Source: JAAYZK01 sp964535025
GTDB lineage: Bacteria; Planctomycetota; Phycisphaerae; SM23-33; FEN-1343
DNA length: 13,814 nucleotides
Direction: 5' to 3'
Assembly (NCBI GenBank): GCA_964535025.1
Contig: CAZHRW010000047.1
Coordinates: forward strand, 1-13,814
The notes beneath the pieces are model-generated. The model had not been told where the DNA came from, did no database searches, and saw only the letters and a list, made by a program, of their open reading frames with translations. Shown piece after piece: positions 1-7,299 of this stretch (position 1 is its first letter; each line of letters opens with the position of its first letter). The position numbers and the translations under genes are program-made.

Positions 1-2
1 GG

Positions 3-3000
3 GGGGGGGCGTTGCGTTCCGCCGCCGCCCCCCCGCCGGCCGACCTGGCGGCCCTGGCCGCCCGCGTCGCCCGCGACGCCCACCCTACGCCGACGCGGCA
101 GGTGACGATCGCCGAGGTCCTCGAGGCGAAACTGCCCACGCCGACGCTCAGCCGCGTCTCGTTCCCCAACTTCTCCTTCGAGGAGGCCTTCGGCGGCGAT
201 TCGTACCACCAGCTGTTCACCGATCCCCACGCCGAGCCCGGCGACGAGGTGCTCCGCATCGACAGCTTTTCCGAAGCGCCCATGCTGGCCGACCTGGACA
301 GCATGCCCCGGCAGTGGCGCAAGCACTATCCCCAGTCGCTCCCGCCCGTCGCCGAGCGCCTGCCCCGCAACCCGGCGGTCGTTCGCGGACCCGACGGGGT
401 CGGCCGGTACGGCGGGACGTGGCACCGCTGCACGGGGATCTGGTCGGACCTGACCCGCAAGATCGGCTACGAGAGCTTCGTCCGCTTCGACCCCTCCGGG
501 CGGATCAGCCCCTGCCTGGCCTACAAGTGGCAGGTCCAGGACAACCGGATCTACACCTTCTACCTCCGCAAGGGCCACAGGTGGAGCGACGGGCACCCCT
601 TCACGGCCCACGACGTCGTGTGGCGGTGCAACACGCTGATCGGCTCGGATGTCGAGGCCTCCCGCCCCAACTGGATGCAGGAGACCGACGGGCGAAGCCG
701 TCTCTACGTCGACGACGTCCTCGACTGGGACGGCCTGGTCGCGGCGATCCTGGCCGAGGCCGCCAGCGACGTGCCCAGTTGCGGCCGTCAACTGGCCCGC
801 GTCGGCGGCGAGAAACTCTTGACCCGGCTGGGGCGGGCCCGCGACGGCGACGACAGCGGCGAGCTGCGCTACCAGATCGTCACGGCCCTGAACATGGCCT
901 TCCGCGAGAAGACCTTCTTCGACGCCGAGGCGTTCGACCACCTGGACCTCGACACCGAAATCGCCGGACTCGAGGCCAAGGGCTTCTCCCGACTGACCGA
1001 CGACGAGCTGCTGCGGCTCAACTGGCTGCTCGAGCGCCGCAGCGCCTACGACCGGGCCGTCGACGACGTCGAGCAGTTGCGCCCGATCGCCCTGAGCCGC
1101 CTGAACCTCGCGCTGTTCCGCGAGGCCTACGGCGACTACGTGGACATCGCCCGCCTGAAGTTCGTCGAGATCGAAGCGCTCGAAGACGACGAGGGCAACC
1201 CCACCATCGTCCGCTTCACCTTCCCCAAGCCCAACTCGATCTTCCTGGAGAAGACCGCGACGTTCATGTTCTACCGGAGCATTTTCGGCAGCCCCAAGCA
1301 CTACACGGCCGCCTACCACCCGGAAGGCTCGTCGGTGCTCAACACGATCGACATCTACCGCTGGGGCGACCTGTTCGACCGCCTCCGCGCCGAGGCCGCC
1401 GCCGACGGCCCGTCGGTCGGACGGCAGCTCTGGCAGCGCCTGCCGGACGACCTCCGCCGCGACCTGATCGAGACGCCCCCGACCGACGATGACGGCAAAC
1501 AGCGCAAACAGCGCATTGTCGGCGCCATCAACGACGCCCTGCGGTCGGCGGACTTCTACAGCCCCCAGGCGTGGGCCGACGTGGACCTCACCGGCGAACT
1601 GGAAGGCCTGGCGAACCAGCCCTACGACGAGCTGCGGATGAACAAGCAGGATCGCATGCGCTTCGACGACCTCCGCCGCCGCGCCGACCTGCTGGATCGC
1701 CTCCGGCAGGGCGATCCGACGCTGACCGACGACGAGCGGTTCGAGCTGAACCTCATGCTCCTGCGGGCCGCCTACAGCAACGGCGCCGAGCCGATGATGG
1801 CCCCCAGCCGCGTGGACGCCCTGACCACCCAGGCCCAGAACCACGAGGGCCGCTACAGCACGTGGGTAGGCCTGTTCAACGCGATGCTCAACTACGATCC
1901 CGTCCACAGCCCGCACGCGCCCACGCTGCGGGCCTGGCGGGTCGTCTCCGAGCCGACCGAGCAGGCGATTGTGGCCGTCCGCAACCCCTACTACTACCGC
2001 GTCGACACCGACGGGCAGCAACTGCCCTACCTCGACGCCATCGAGACGCAGTTGGAAACCCGCCCGTCGGTGATCCTGCTGAAGATGGCCAGCGGTAACG
2101 TCGACTTCCAGGTGCGCGAGATCGCCTTCGAGCACTTCACCTACCTCAAGGCCAACGAGGAACAGGGCGACTACCGGGTCCTGCTGTGGGCGAACGATTA
2201 CTGCGGCGAGGTCACCTTCGGCCCCCTCCAGCCCCACCGGGACCCCCAATACGCCCGCCTGCAGGCCACGCCCACCTTCCGCCACGCCCTGTCGCTGGCG
2301 ATCAACCGCCAGGAGATCATCGACGTCGTCTACGGCGGGATCGGCGAGCCCGCCCAGTGGTGCGTCCCCGAAGGCTCGCCCTACTACAACCTCGAGCACG
2401 CCCGGGTCTCGGTCGAGTACGACCCCCGCCGCGCCAACGCCATGCTGGACGCCCTGGGCCTCGACCGCCGCCGCGCCGACGGCACGCGTCTGCTGTGGGA
2501 CGGCTCGCCGCTGATCATGAACGTCGAGACCGAGGAAGCCCGCCCGCTGCGGGTGGTGGAGATGGTCTGCGAGTACTGGCGGGACCTCGGGATCGACACG
2601 CGGATGCAGGTCCGCACGTACGGGATGCTCAACCGGCTGTCCCAACTGGGGGACCTGGACATCCGCGTGCACAAGGAGGGCGGGAACTTCTACGGCCCCA
2701 TCATTGCCGGCGGCTACGCCCCCACCCACCCCGCCGAGGCCGTCCAGTGGTACGGCTGGGCCACCTACATCCGCAGCGGCGGCCGCGGGGGCGACATCCC
2801 GCCCGACCGCATCATGGACGTCCAACGCATGTGGGAGGAGGTCATCACCGCGCCCACCGAGCAGGCCAAGTACGACGCCTGGCAGCGCCTCAGCCGACGC
2901 ACCGCCCGCGACCTGCCCACCATGGCCGTCATGACCTCGCCGGGCAAACTCGTCTACGTCCGCAACAACTTCCGCAACGTCCCCGAACTGGCGCTGGCCG

Positions 3001-3068
3001 GCTGGGCCGCCCACGACCCCGGCAACGCCTGCCCTGAGGCGTTCTTCTTCGACCCGCCGCAGGAGTAG
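3..3068 (+). CDS. ABC transporter solute-binding protein, family 5 (oligopeptide/dipeptide type), 5' partial, with two inserted repeat modules
   Basis: Likely the extracytoplasmic solute receptor of an ABC importer of the OppA/DppA type (SBP_bac_5). Residues are counted from the TTG at 12. Family signs are YGGTW (133-137), then ISPCLAYKW and YTFYLRKGHRWSDGHPFTAHDVVW (165-204, written here in two parts of one stretch), FTFPKPNSIFLE (402-413), the FRHALSLAINRQEII segment (756-770) that marks lobe II, and a C-terminal TAPTEQAKYDAWQRL helix (946-960). At 1018 residues it is about twice the usual 500-600. The excess is two helical insertions, about 237-345 and 449-588, that resemble each other (see findings). 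No signal peptide or lipobox follows the TTG, and the frame stays open to position 3, so the real start is probably upstream of the window. No permease or ATPase gene is visible. It ends 8 bp from the convergent dinB. Family is secure; the substrate is unknown. Confidence 0.88.
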   Translation, partial: GGALRSAAAPPPADLAALAARVARDAHPTPTRQVTIAEVLEAKLPTPTLSRVSFPNFSFEEAFGGDSYHQLFTDPHAEPGDEVLRIDSFSEAPMLADLDSMPRQWRKHYPQSLPPVAERLPRNPAVVRGPDGVGRYGGTWHRCTGIWSDLTRKIGYESFVRFDPSGRISPCLAYKWQVQDNRIYTFYLRKGHRWSDGHPFTAHDVVWRCNTLIGSDVEASRPNWMQETDGRSRLYVDDVLDWDGLVAAILAEAASDVPSCGRQLARVGGEKLLTRLGRARDGDDSGELRYQIVTALNMAFREKTFFDAEAFDHLDLDTEIAGLEAKGFSRLTDDELLRLNWLLERRSAYDRAVDDVEQLRPIALSRLNLALFREAYGDYVDIARLKFVEIEALEDDEGNPTIVRFTFPKPNSIFLEKTATFMFYRSIFGSPKHYTAAYHPEGSSVLNTIDIYRWGDLFDRLRAEAAADGPSVGRQLWQRLPDDLRRDLIETPPTDDDGKQRKQRIVGAINDALRSADFYSPQAWADVDLTGELEGLANQPYDELRMNKQDRMRFDDLRRRADLLDRLRQGDPTLTDDERFELNLMLLRAAYSNGAEPMMAPSRVDALTTQAQNHEGRYSTWVGLFNAMLNYDPVHSPHAPTLRAWRVVSEPTEQAIVAVRNPYYYRVDTDGQQLPYLDAIETQLETRPSVILLKMASGNVDFQVREIAFEHFTYLKANEEQGDYRVLLWANDYCGEVTFGPLQPHRDPQYARLQATPTFRHALSLAINRQEIIDVVYGGIGEPAQWCVPEGSPYYNLEHARVSVEYDPRRANAMLDALGLDRRRADGTRLLWDGSPLIMNVETEEARPLRVVEMVCEYWRDLGIDTRMQVRTYGMLNRLSQLGDLDIRVHKEGGNFYGPIIAGGYAPTHPAEAVQWYGWATYIRSGGRGGDIPPDRIMDVQRMWEEVITAPTEQAKYDAWQRLSRRTARDLPTMAVMTSPGKLVYVRNNFRNVPELALAGWAAHDPGNACPEAFFFDPPQE
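720..1046 (+). repeat. Inserted module copy 1 (protein-level repeat) inside the solute-binding protein
   Basis: This encodes residues about 237-345 of the solute-binding protein. It shares with copy 2 (449-588) the ordered motifs AEAA.D.PS.GRQL, Q.IV.A.N.A.R, DL..E..GL and LTDDE...LN..LL. It lies between the first strands of lobe I and the segment that resumes with DIARLKFVEIEAL. It is predominantly charged and helix-prone. I do not recognise it as a named domain. Confidence 0.6.
1356..1775 (+). repeat. Inserted module copy 2 (protein-level repeat) inside the solute-binding protein
   Basis: This encodes residues about 449-588, starting at YRWGDLFDRLRAEAAADGPS. Compared with copy 1 it carries roughly 28 extra residues (about 539-568, rich in Arg, Asp and Leu) before the closing LTDDERFELNLMLLRAAY motif. 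It sits between the AYHPEGSS segment and the TWVGLFNAMLNYDP segment of the solute-binding fold. Confidence 0.6.
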
Positions 3069-3076
3069 ATCTCAAC

Positions 3077-4231
3077 TTAACTTCCCCTGCGCACCGAGCC
3101 GGTGCCGAACCGGGCCTTGATCGCGTCCATCGCTTCGTCGACCCGCCGGGCCTTCTGGCGGTCGGGGTCGGCAAACAGCTCCAGTTGCCGCCCGGCGACC
3201 GGCGACAGGCCCGAGGCGGTCACGCCCAGCAGGCGCAGCGGCGCGAAGGCCTGGCGCGCCCACACCTCCAGCAGGCCCGCGGCCATGGCGCGCAGGTCGT
3301 CGGAGAGGTCCGTGGGCTCGCCCCGGGTCCTCGAGCGGGTCAGCGTGGTGAAGTCGCCGTCGCGGAGCTTCACCGTGACCGTGCGGGCCCGCAGCCGCGC
3401 ACGGCGAAGCCGCCGGGCGACGTGGTCGGCCTGGTCGGCCAGGACCTGCCGCAGCGCGTCGAGGTCGGCGACGTCGGTGGCGAAGGTCTGCTCCTGGCCG
3501 ATGCTCTTGGCCTGCCCGTCGGGCGTGACGGGCCGGTCGTCCTGCCCGCGGGCCAGGCGCGCCAGGTGCTCGCCGGCCTCGCCCAACCGTTCGCGCAGCA
3601 GCCGCCCGTCGAGGCGCCGCAGGTCGCCGATCGTCGCGGCCCCCAGCGCCGTCAGCCGCTCGGCCGTCGCGGGGCCGACGCCCCACAGCTTGCCGATCGG
3701 CAGCGGATCGAGCGTGGCGTGGAGGGTGTCGGGCGTGATGACGGTCAGCCCGTCGGGCTTGTTCAGGTCGCTGGCGAGCTTGGCGAGGAACTTGTTGGGC
3801 GCCACGCCCACGCTGGCGGTCAGGCGCAGCTCCTGGCGGATCGCCCGGCGGATCTCGCGGGCGATCCGCTCCGGCGGCCCCAGCAGGCGCCGGCTGCCGG
3901 TGACGTCGAGAAACGCCTCGTCGATGCTGAGCGGCTCGATGATGGGCGTGAACCGCTCGAAGATGGCGAACACCTGCTCGCTGACGGCCGCGTACCGCCG
4001 CATCCGCACCGGCAGCACCACCGCCTGAGGGCACAGGCGGACCGCCCGCGCCATCGGCATCGCCGAGCGGCAGCCGAACGGCCGCGCCTCGTAGCTGGCG
4101 GTGCTCACCACGCCCCGTTTGGCCGGGTCGCCCCCCACCAGCAGCGGCACGCCCCGCAGCTCGGGCCGGTCGAGCTTCTCCACCGCCGCGAAGAACTCGT
4201 CCATGTCAACGTGCAGGATGTGACGGTCCAT
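3077..4231 (-). CDS. dinB: DNA polymerase IV (Y-family translesion polymerase)
   Basis: Error-prone translesion DNA polymerase, 384 residues, usual length for DinB. The palm begins with HVDMDEFFAAVE (7-18), giving catalytic Asp9 and steric-gate Phe14. The second catalytic pair is Asp104/Glu105 in SIDEAFLDVTGS (102-113). SVGVAPNKFLAKLASDLNKPDG (140-161, fingers/palm), the thumb helix-hairpin-helix KLWGVGPATAERL (181-193) and the little-finger domain (about 245-345) follow. QLELF (349-353) fits a sliding-clamp binding motif, here followed by about 30 more residues. I chose the ATG at 4231 because it places MDRHILHVDMD at the family N-terminus and has AGG 6 nt upstream; a longer in-frame start at 4318 would run into the repeat region. 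No LexA-type operator is obvious. It is convergent with the solute-binding protein gene, stops 8 bp apart. Confidence 0.95.
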   Translation of the reverse strand: MDRHILHVDMDEFFAAVEKLDRPELRGVPLLVGGDPAKRGVVSTASYEARPFGCRSAMPMARAVRLCPQAVVLPVRMRRYAAVSEQVFAIFERFTPIIEPLSIDEAFLDVTGSRRLLGPPERIAREIRRAIRQELRLTASVGVAPNKFLAKLASDLNKPDGLTVITPDTLHATLDPLPIGKLWGVGPATAERLTALGAATIGDLRRLDGRLLRERLGEAGEHLARLARGQDDRPVTPDGQAKSIGQEQTFATDVADLDALRQVLADQADHVARRLRRARLRARTVTVKLRDGDFTTLTRSRTRGEPTDLSDDLRAMAAGLLEVWARQAFAPLRLLGVTASGLSPVAGRQLELFADPDRQKARRVDEAMDAIKARFGTGSVRRGS

Positions 4232-4243
4232 TGCGCACCTGGA

Positions 4244-4257
4244 GGATTGGGGATTTG
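4244..4257 (-). repeat. Two inverted heptamers next to the dinB start
   Basis: The + strand reads GGATTGG then GGATTTG, which is the reverse complement of the CCAATCY/CAAATCY type units in the neighbouring array. Positions 4245-4257 can pair with 4323-4335 at 12 of 13 positions (the odd one can be a G-U wobble in one strand's RNA), enclosing a 65-nt interval that contains the palindrome GGCCGCGGCC (4297-4306). These lie in the untranslated leader of dinB. Confidence 0.5.
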
Positions 4258-4315
4258 GGCTTGAACGCCCACGGCACGGGTCCGCAACAGGCGGCTGGCC
4301 GCGGCCGTGACGTTT

Positions 4316-4413
4316 CAAATCTCAAATCTCCAATCTCAGATCTCAAGTCTCAGCTTTCAAATTTCAAATCTCAGATCTCAAATCTCAGATTTCAGATCTT
4401 AGATTTCAAATCA
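4316..4413 (+). repeat. 14-copy degenerate heptamer tandem array, consensus CARATCT
   Basis: Fourteen consecutive 7-bp units with no length variation: CAAATCT x2, CCAATCT, CAGATCT, CAAGTCT, CAGCTTT, CAAATTT, CAAATCT, CAGATCT, CAAATCT, CAGATTT, CAGATCT, TAGATTT, CAAATCA. It is an AT-rich island in very GC-rich DNA. It occupies the gap between the membrane-protein gene and dinB, and its last unit provides the TGA stop of the membrane-protein gene on the other strand (4411-4413). Function unknown; arrays with this look are, from memory, frequent between genes in planctomycete assemblies. Confidence 0.9.
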
Positions 4414-5106
4414 TTTCCGCTTTCGGCTCAGCCACTCCAGTCCCACAAAGCCGACCAGCATCAGCCCGTCGGCGATCAGGATGTACCACGGCCAGGGCAT
4501 CTTCGCCAGGGGGGAGGAGACGTCGGGGGCTTTGCGGAGGAACATGTAGTTGCCGTCCACCACAAAGTTGAGGCCCGCGACGATGATCAGCCAGCCGTTG
4601 GTCCCCAGCCAGACCCACCACGCCGAGCGCCGCCGCGGGCGCCGGCCGAGCGCCAGCCAGGCGAACAGCACGCCGACGACGATGAGGCCGTGCCGCAGGA
4701 AATACAGCCAGAACTCGACCCGGCGCCAGCTCTCGGTCACCGACGGCGTCAGGAGGGCCTGGACGGTGCCGATGACGCCCCAGTACAGGGCGACCTCGAA
4801 GACCCACTGGCATCGCGTGAGCATCACGGCCGCCGTCAGGTAGACCGCCACGCCGCACAGGTGCAGCGGCAGGCTCTCGCTGAGCAGGTGCGGCCAGCCT
4901 CCCCAGGCCGCGCTGAGTGCGTAGCTGGTCAGTTCGGTCACCAGCAGCACCGCCGCGATCGCGACACGCACCGCGAGGCTGAACCGCCCCGCCCCCACGC
5001 GCCGCCCGGCCCATACCAGCGCCGCCGCCGTCGCGGCCGTGCCGAGCAGGACCGCCACGTGCGGCGGTCCCATGAACCGAAATGTCTCCGCGCCGGCCGC
5101 GAGCAT
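4411..5106 (-). CDS. YwaF/TIGR02206-family integral membrane protein
   Basis: 231-residue polytopic membrane protein of unknown function. Recognised by the family pattern: MGPPH near the N-terminus (12-16), LPLHLCGVAVYLTA (79-92), FLRHGLIVVGVLFAW (136-150), and N..VDGNYMFLRKAP (180-194) followed by MPWPWYILIADG (203-214). Six to seven hydrophobic segments are visible: about 17-33, 45-64, 82-97, 101-120, 137-154, 163-182 and 206-225. The C-terminus is basic (SRKRK). The ATG at 5106 has GGAGG 6 nt upstream, a strong ribosome site. It lies 37 bp after queA on the same strand, so it is probably co-transcribed with it; nothing links the functions. The stop codon lies in the last unit of the heptamer array. 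Confidence 0.85.
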   Translation of the reverse strand: MLAAGAETFRFMGPPHVAVLLGTAATAAALVWAGRRVGAGRFSLAVRVAIAAVLLVTELTSYALSAAWGGWPHLLSESLPLHLCGVAVYLTAAVMLTRCQWVFEVALYWGVIGTVQALLTPSVTESWRRVEFWLYFLRHGLIVVGVLFAWLALGRRPRRRSAWWVWLGTNGWLIIVAGLNFVVDGNYMFLRKAPDVSSPLAKMPWPWYILIADGLMLVGFVGLEWLSRKRK

Positions 5107-5122
5107 GGCGTGCCTCCGTCGG

Positions 5123-5142
5123 GGCCATTCTAGCGAATGGCC
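5123..5142. other. Small perfect hairpin between queA and the membrane-protein gene
   Basis: GGCCATTC (5123-5130), loop TAGC, GAATGGCC (5135-5142): 8 perfect base pairs with a four-base loop. On the minus strand it begins 1 nt after the queA stop and ends 5 nt before the GGAGG ribosome site of the next gene. No T-run follows in that direction, so it does not look like an intrinsic terminator. It may be an mRNA stability or translation element, or nothing. Confidence 0.5.
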
Positions 5143-5143
5143 G

Positions 5144-6208
5144 TTATTCGATCAGCATTGCGTCGCCGTACGAGTAGAAGCGGTAGCCCCGCCGGACCGC
5201 CTCGCGGTACGCCGCGAGGATCCGCTCCCGCCCGGCGGTGCCGCCGGGGTCGCAGAAGGCGGCGACGAGCATGATCAGCGTGCTGGCGGGCAGGTGGAAG
5301 TTGGTGATCAGCGCGTCGGTCAGCGCGAACGCACACGGGGGGTAGAGGAACAGAGCGGTCCAGGCGCTGTGGGGCGTCAGGGGCCCGTCGCCGCGGCGTC
5401 GGGCGGCGCTTTCCAGGACGCGGACGGCCGTCGTGCCGCCGGCGACGACCCCCCCGCCGTCGGCGCGGGTGCGGGTGATGGCCTCGACGGCGTCGGCGGG
5501 CAGGTGGTACCACTCGCTGTGCATCCGGTGGGCCTCGACCGTGGCGGCCTTGACCGGCAGGAACGTGCCGAGCCCGACGTGCAGCGTCACGGTCGTACGG
5601 CCGATGCCGGCGGCGTCGAGGCGCTCGAACAGCGCGTCGGTGAAGTGCAGCCCCGCCGTCGGCGCCGCCACCGCACCCGGCACGCGGGCGAAAACCGTCT
5701 GGTACGCCCGACGATCGGCGGCATCGGCGGCGTGGTCCGGCCCGCGGTGGATGTACGGCGGCAGGGGCGTCGAGCCGACGGCGTCGAGGATCGCCTCCGC
5801 CGGCCCCGGCGGGTCCGGCCGGACCCGCCACTGCCCCTGCTCGCCGCGCTGTTCGAGGACCAGCCGCCACCGCTCCCCCAGCGCCAGCGCCTCGCCCTCG
5901 CGGCAGCGGCCGGCGTTGCGCAGCAGGACGTGCCAGCGGCCCTCGGCGTCTCCACGCAGGAACAGCCCGTCGATCCGACCCCCCGTCGCGCGGCGGGCGG
6001 CGAACTTCGCCGGCACCACGCGGGTGTCGTTGAGCACCAGCAGGTCCCCCGGCCGCAGCAGGCGCGGCAGCTCGTCGAACCGGTGGTCGTCGAGCCGTCC
6101 CGTCCGACGCTCCAGCCGCAGCAGACGGCAGGTGTCCCGGGCCGCCTCGCTGTGCTGGGCGATGAGCGACTCGGGCAGCTCATAGTCAAAATCTTGTGGT
6201 GTGAGCAC
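5144..6208 (-). CDS. queA: S-adenosylmethionine:tRNA ribosyltransferase-isomerase (epoxyqueuosine synthesis)
   Basis: QueA transfers and isomerises the ribose of S-adenosylmethionine onto 7-aminomethyl-7-deazaguanine in tRNA, giving epoxyqueuosine at the wobble position; it is cytoplasmic. 354 residues from the chosen start, normal for the family. Motifs in order: FDYELPESLIAQHS (7-20), RDTCRLL (24-30), GDLLVLNDTRVVPAKF (54-69), PLPPYIHR (148-155), GAVAAPTAGLHFT (178-190), HVGLGTFLPVK (210-220), HRMHSEWY (227-234), GGTTAVRVLES (257-267), LITNFHLPASTLIMLVAAF (300-318) and YRFYSYGDAMLI (342-353). I chose the GTG at 6208: it gives the family N-terminus MLTPQDFDYELP and has GAGAAGG 6 nt upstream. 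A TTG at 6256 is in frame but adds an Arg-rich tail not typical of the family. No tgt or other queuosine gene is visible here. Confidence 0.96.
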   Translation of the reverse strand: MLTPQDFDYELPESLIAQHSEAARDTCRLLRLERRTGRLDDHRFDELPRLLRPGDLLVLNDTRVVPAKFAARRATGGRIDGLFLRGDAEGRWHVLLRNAGRCREGEALALGERWRLVLEQRGEQGQWRVRPDPPGPAEAILDAVGSTPLPPYIHRGPDHAADAADRRAYQTVFARVPGAVAAPTAGLHFTDALFERLDAAGIGRTTVTLHVGLGTFLPVKAATVEAHRMHSEWYHLPADAVEAITRTRADGGGVVAGGTTAVRVLESAARRRGDGPLTPHSAWTALFLYPPCAFALTDALITNFHLPASTLIMLVAAFCDPGGTAGRERILAAYREAVRRGYRFYSYGDAMLIE

Positions 6209-6264
6209 CTCGCGCCTTCTCCATCTTGTGGGCGTCGCCCGGCGCCGGAAAAACACCTACTCAC

Positions 6265-6293
6265 ATTGTGCGGAATCCGAACCCTCGGGACAA
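6265..6293 (-). promoter_or_regulatory. Possible queA promoter
   Basis: On the minus strand, TTGTCC (6288-6293) and CACAAT (6265-6270) are separated by 17 bp. Each matches the sigma-70 consensus at four of six positions. Transcription would start near 6258, about 50 nt upstream of the GTG of queA. Weak, but no better pair is visible in the gap. Confidence 0.3.
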
Positions 6294-6332
6294 GTGGCTC
6301 TATCCGTGACAGTTACCGCCCAGGCAGCCGAC

Positions 6333-6341
6333 TTATCCACA
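6333..6341 (+). promoter_or_regulatory. Single consensus DnaA box
   Basis: TTATCCACA, the strict nine-base DnaA binding consensus, lies in the 211-bp gap between lpxI and queA. It is followed by GGCTGTCAACAGG. Two poorer TATCCG matches flank it (about 6301 and 6388). There is no AT-rich unwinding element or dnaA/dnaN gene, so I call a site, not an origin. Confidence 0.35.
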
Positions 6342-6419
6342 GGCTGTCAACAGGCACGGCACCCCCCACCGGTAGTGTGTTCCCCCTATCCGAATCGCCA
6401 GGGAACGACAAGGTCTGGT

Positions 6420-7289
6420 TCAGGGCTTCATCCCCACGATAGGGATGCCCAGCTCATCGGCCACCGCCAGCGTGTGCGGCTTGTCGATGATGATGGTGCG
6501 CTCGGCCTCGACGACCACGCAGGCGCCGCCACACGCCTTGAGCCGCCGGAGGGTGTCGGGGCCGACGGTGGGCACGTCGAAGCGCATGTCCTGGTTCGGC
6601 CGGGCGACCTTGATAAGCGTCCAGCCGCCGGCGCGGCACAACGTGCCGGCCCGCTGGATCATGCGGTCGGTCCCCTCCATGGCCTCGACGGCGATGATGT
6701 CGGCATCCTTGACCGCCAGCGCCTGGCCGATGTCCAGCTCGGCGCTGCGGCGGGCGATCCGCCAGCCGAAGCGGACATCCGCCCTCGCCGACGGTCGCGG
6801 CTGGACGGTCGTCATCGTCCCTTCGTCGGCGAGGTGCTCGGTGCAGTACTTCACCGAGCTGATCAACTCGATCCCCTCGGCGGCCAGCTCGTCGGCGACC
6901 GTATTGAGCACCTCCTGGTCCCGGCGGTCCCGCGACAGCTTGCCGTACCACAGCCTGAGCGTCCGCCAGTCCGGCAGCAGTTGCGCCACCATGGCGGGGG
7001 TGTACATGGTGTCCTTGGCGACGCGTCCGACCATCACCGCCCGGCGGACCGACCAGCGGCGCAGCAGGCGGATGATGGTGCTCCAGCGGGTGATCCCCGC
7101 CAGGGAGAACCGGTCGGCGAGCCGGTCGAGCCCGGCGTCGACCGAGCCGCGGAAGCCCACCACCACCAGACGCCGTCCGGCCCGTCGAACGCCGTCGGCG
7201 ACCATGAACGGCAGGCGCCCGCCGCCGGCAATCAGGCCGACCGGGCGATCGGGGTCGTCGGCGTCGAGTCGTTCGGGCTTGGCGGTCAC
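6420..7289 (-). CDS. lpxI: UDP-2,3-diacylglucosamine pyrophosphatase, LpxI type
   Basis: Cleaves UDP-2,3-diacylglucosamine to lipid X (2,3-diacylglucosamine 1-phosphate) and UMP in lipid A synthesis; the LpxI family is unrelated to LpxH. Residues counted from GTG 7289 (289 residues). Signatures: GLIAGGGRLPF at the N-terminus (18-28), a central linker with LWYGKLSRDRRDQEVL (113-128), GQALAVKDADIIAVEAMEGTD (188-208) followed by RMIQRAG (209-215), and PNQDMRFDVPTVGPDT (231-246), whose Asp238 is the best candidate for the metal/catalytic Asp of the family. Start is uncertain: GTG 7289 lies 10 nt past the lpxD stop; ATG 7331 would overlap lpxD by 32 bp and give 303 residues. Neither has a clear ribosome site, so translation may be coupled to lpxD. 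Directly after lpxD, consistent with a lipid A operon. Confidence 0.92.
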   Translation of the reverse strand: MTAKPERLDADDPDRPVGLIAGGGRLPFMVADGVRRAGRRLVVVGFRGSVDAGLDRLADRFSLAGITRWSTIIRLLRRWSVRRAVMVGRVAKDTMYTPAMVAQLLPDWRTLRLWYGKLSRDRRDQEVLNTVADELAAEGIELISSVKYCTEHLADEGTMTTVQPRPSARADVRFGWRIARRSAELDIGQALAVKDADIIAVEAMEGTDRMIQRAGTLCRAGGWTLIKVARPNQDMRFDVPTVGPDTLRRLKACGGACVVVEAERTIIIDKPHTLAVADELGIPIVGMKP

Positions 7290-7299
7290 GGCGGGTTGC

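Noticed and set aside
4231..4420. Coding of the heptamer array as a Ser/Leu/Lys/Asn-rich peptide on the plus strand
   Set aside because: A 7-bp repeat read in any open frame gives a periodic peptide. The frame begins inside the dinB leader and then runs antisense through the membrane-protein gene.
6268..6290. GGGTTCGGATTCC on the minus strand, similar to a tRNA T-arm
   Set aside because: The invariant A of the T-loop is missing, the flanking bases do not form the T-stem, and no matching anticodon or D arm is present.
6301..6395. Replication origin at the lpxI-queA gap
   Set aside because: Only one strict DnaA box, no AT-rich unwinding region, and no dnaA, dnaN or parAB neighbours.
5039..6442. 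467-residue open frame on the plus strand across queA
   Set aside because: Antisense to a full-length QueA with all family motifs; the plus translation is Arg/Gly/Gln-rich with no conserved pattern.
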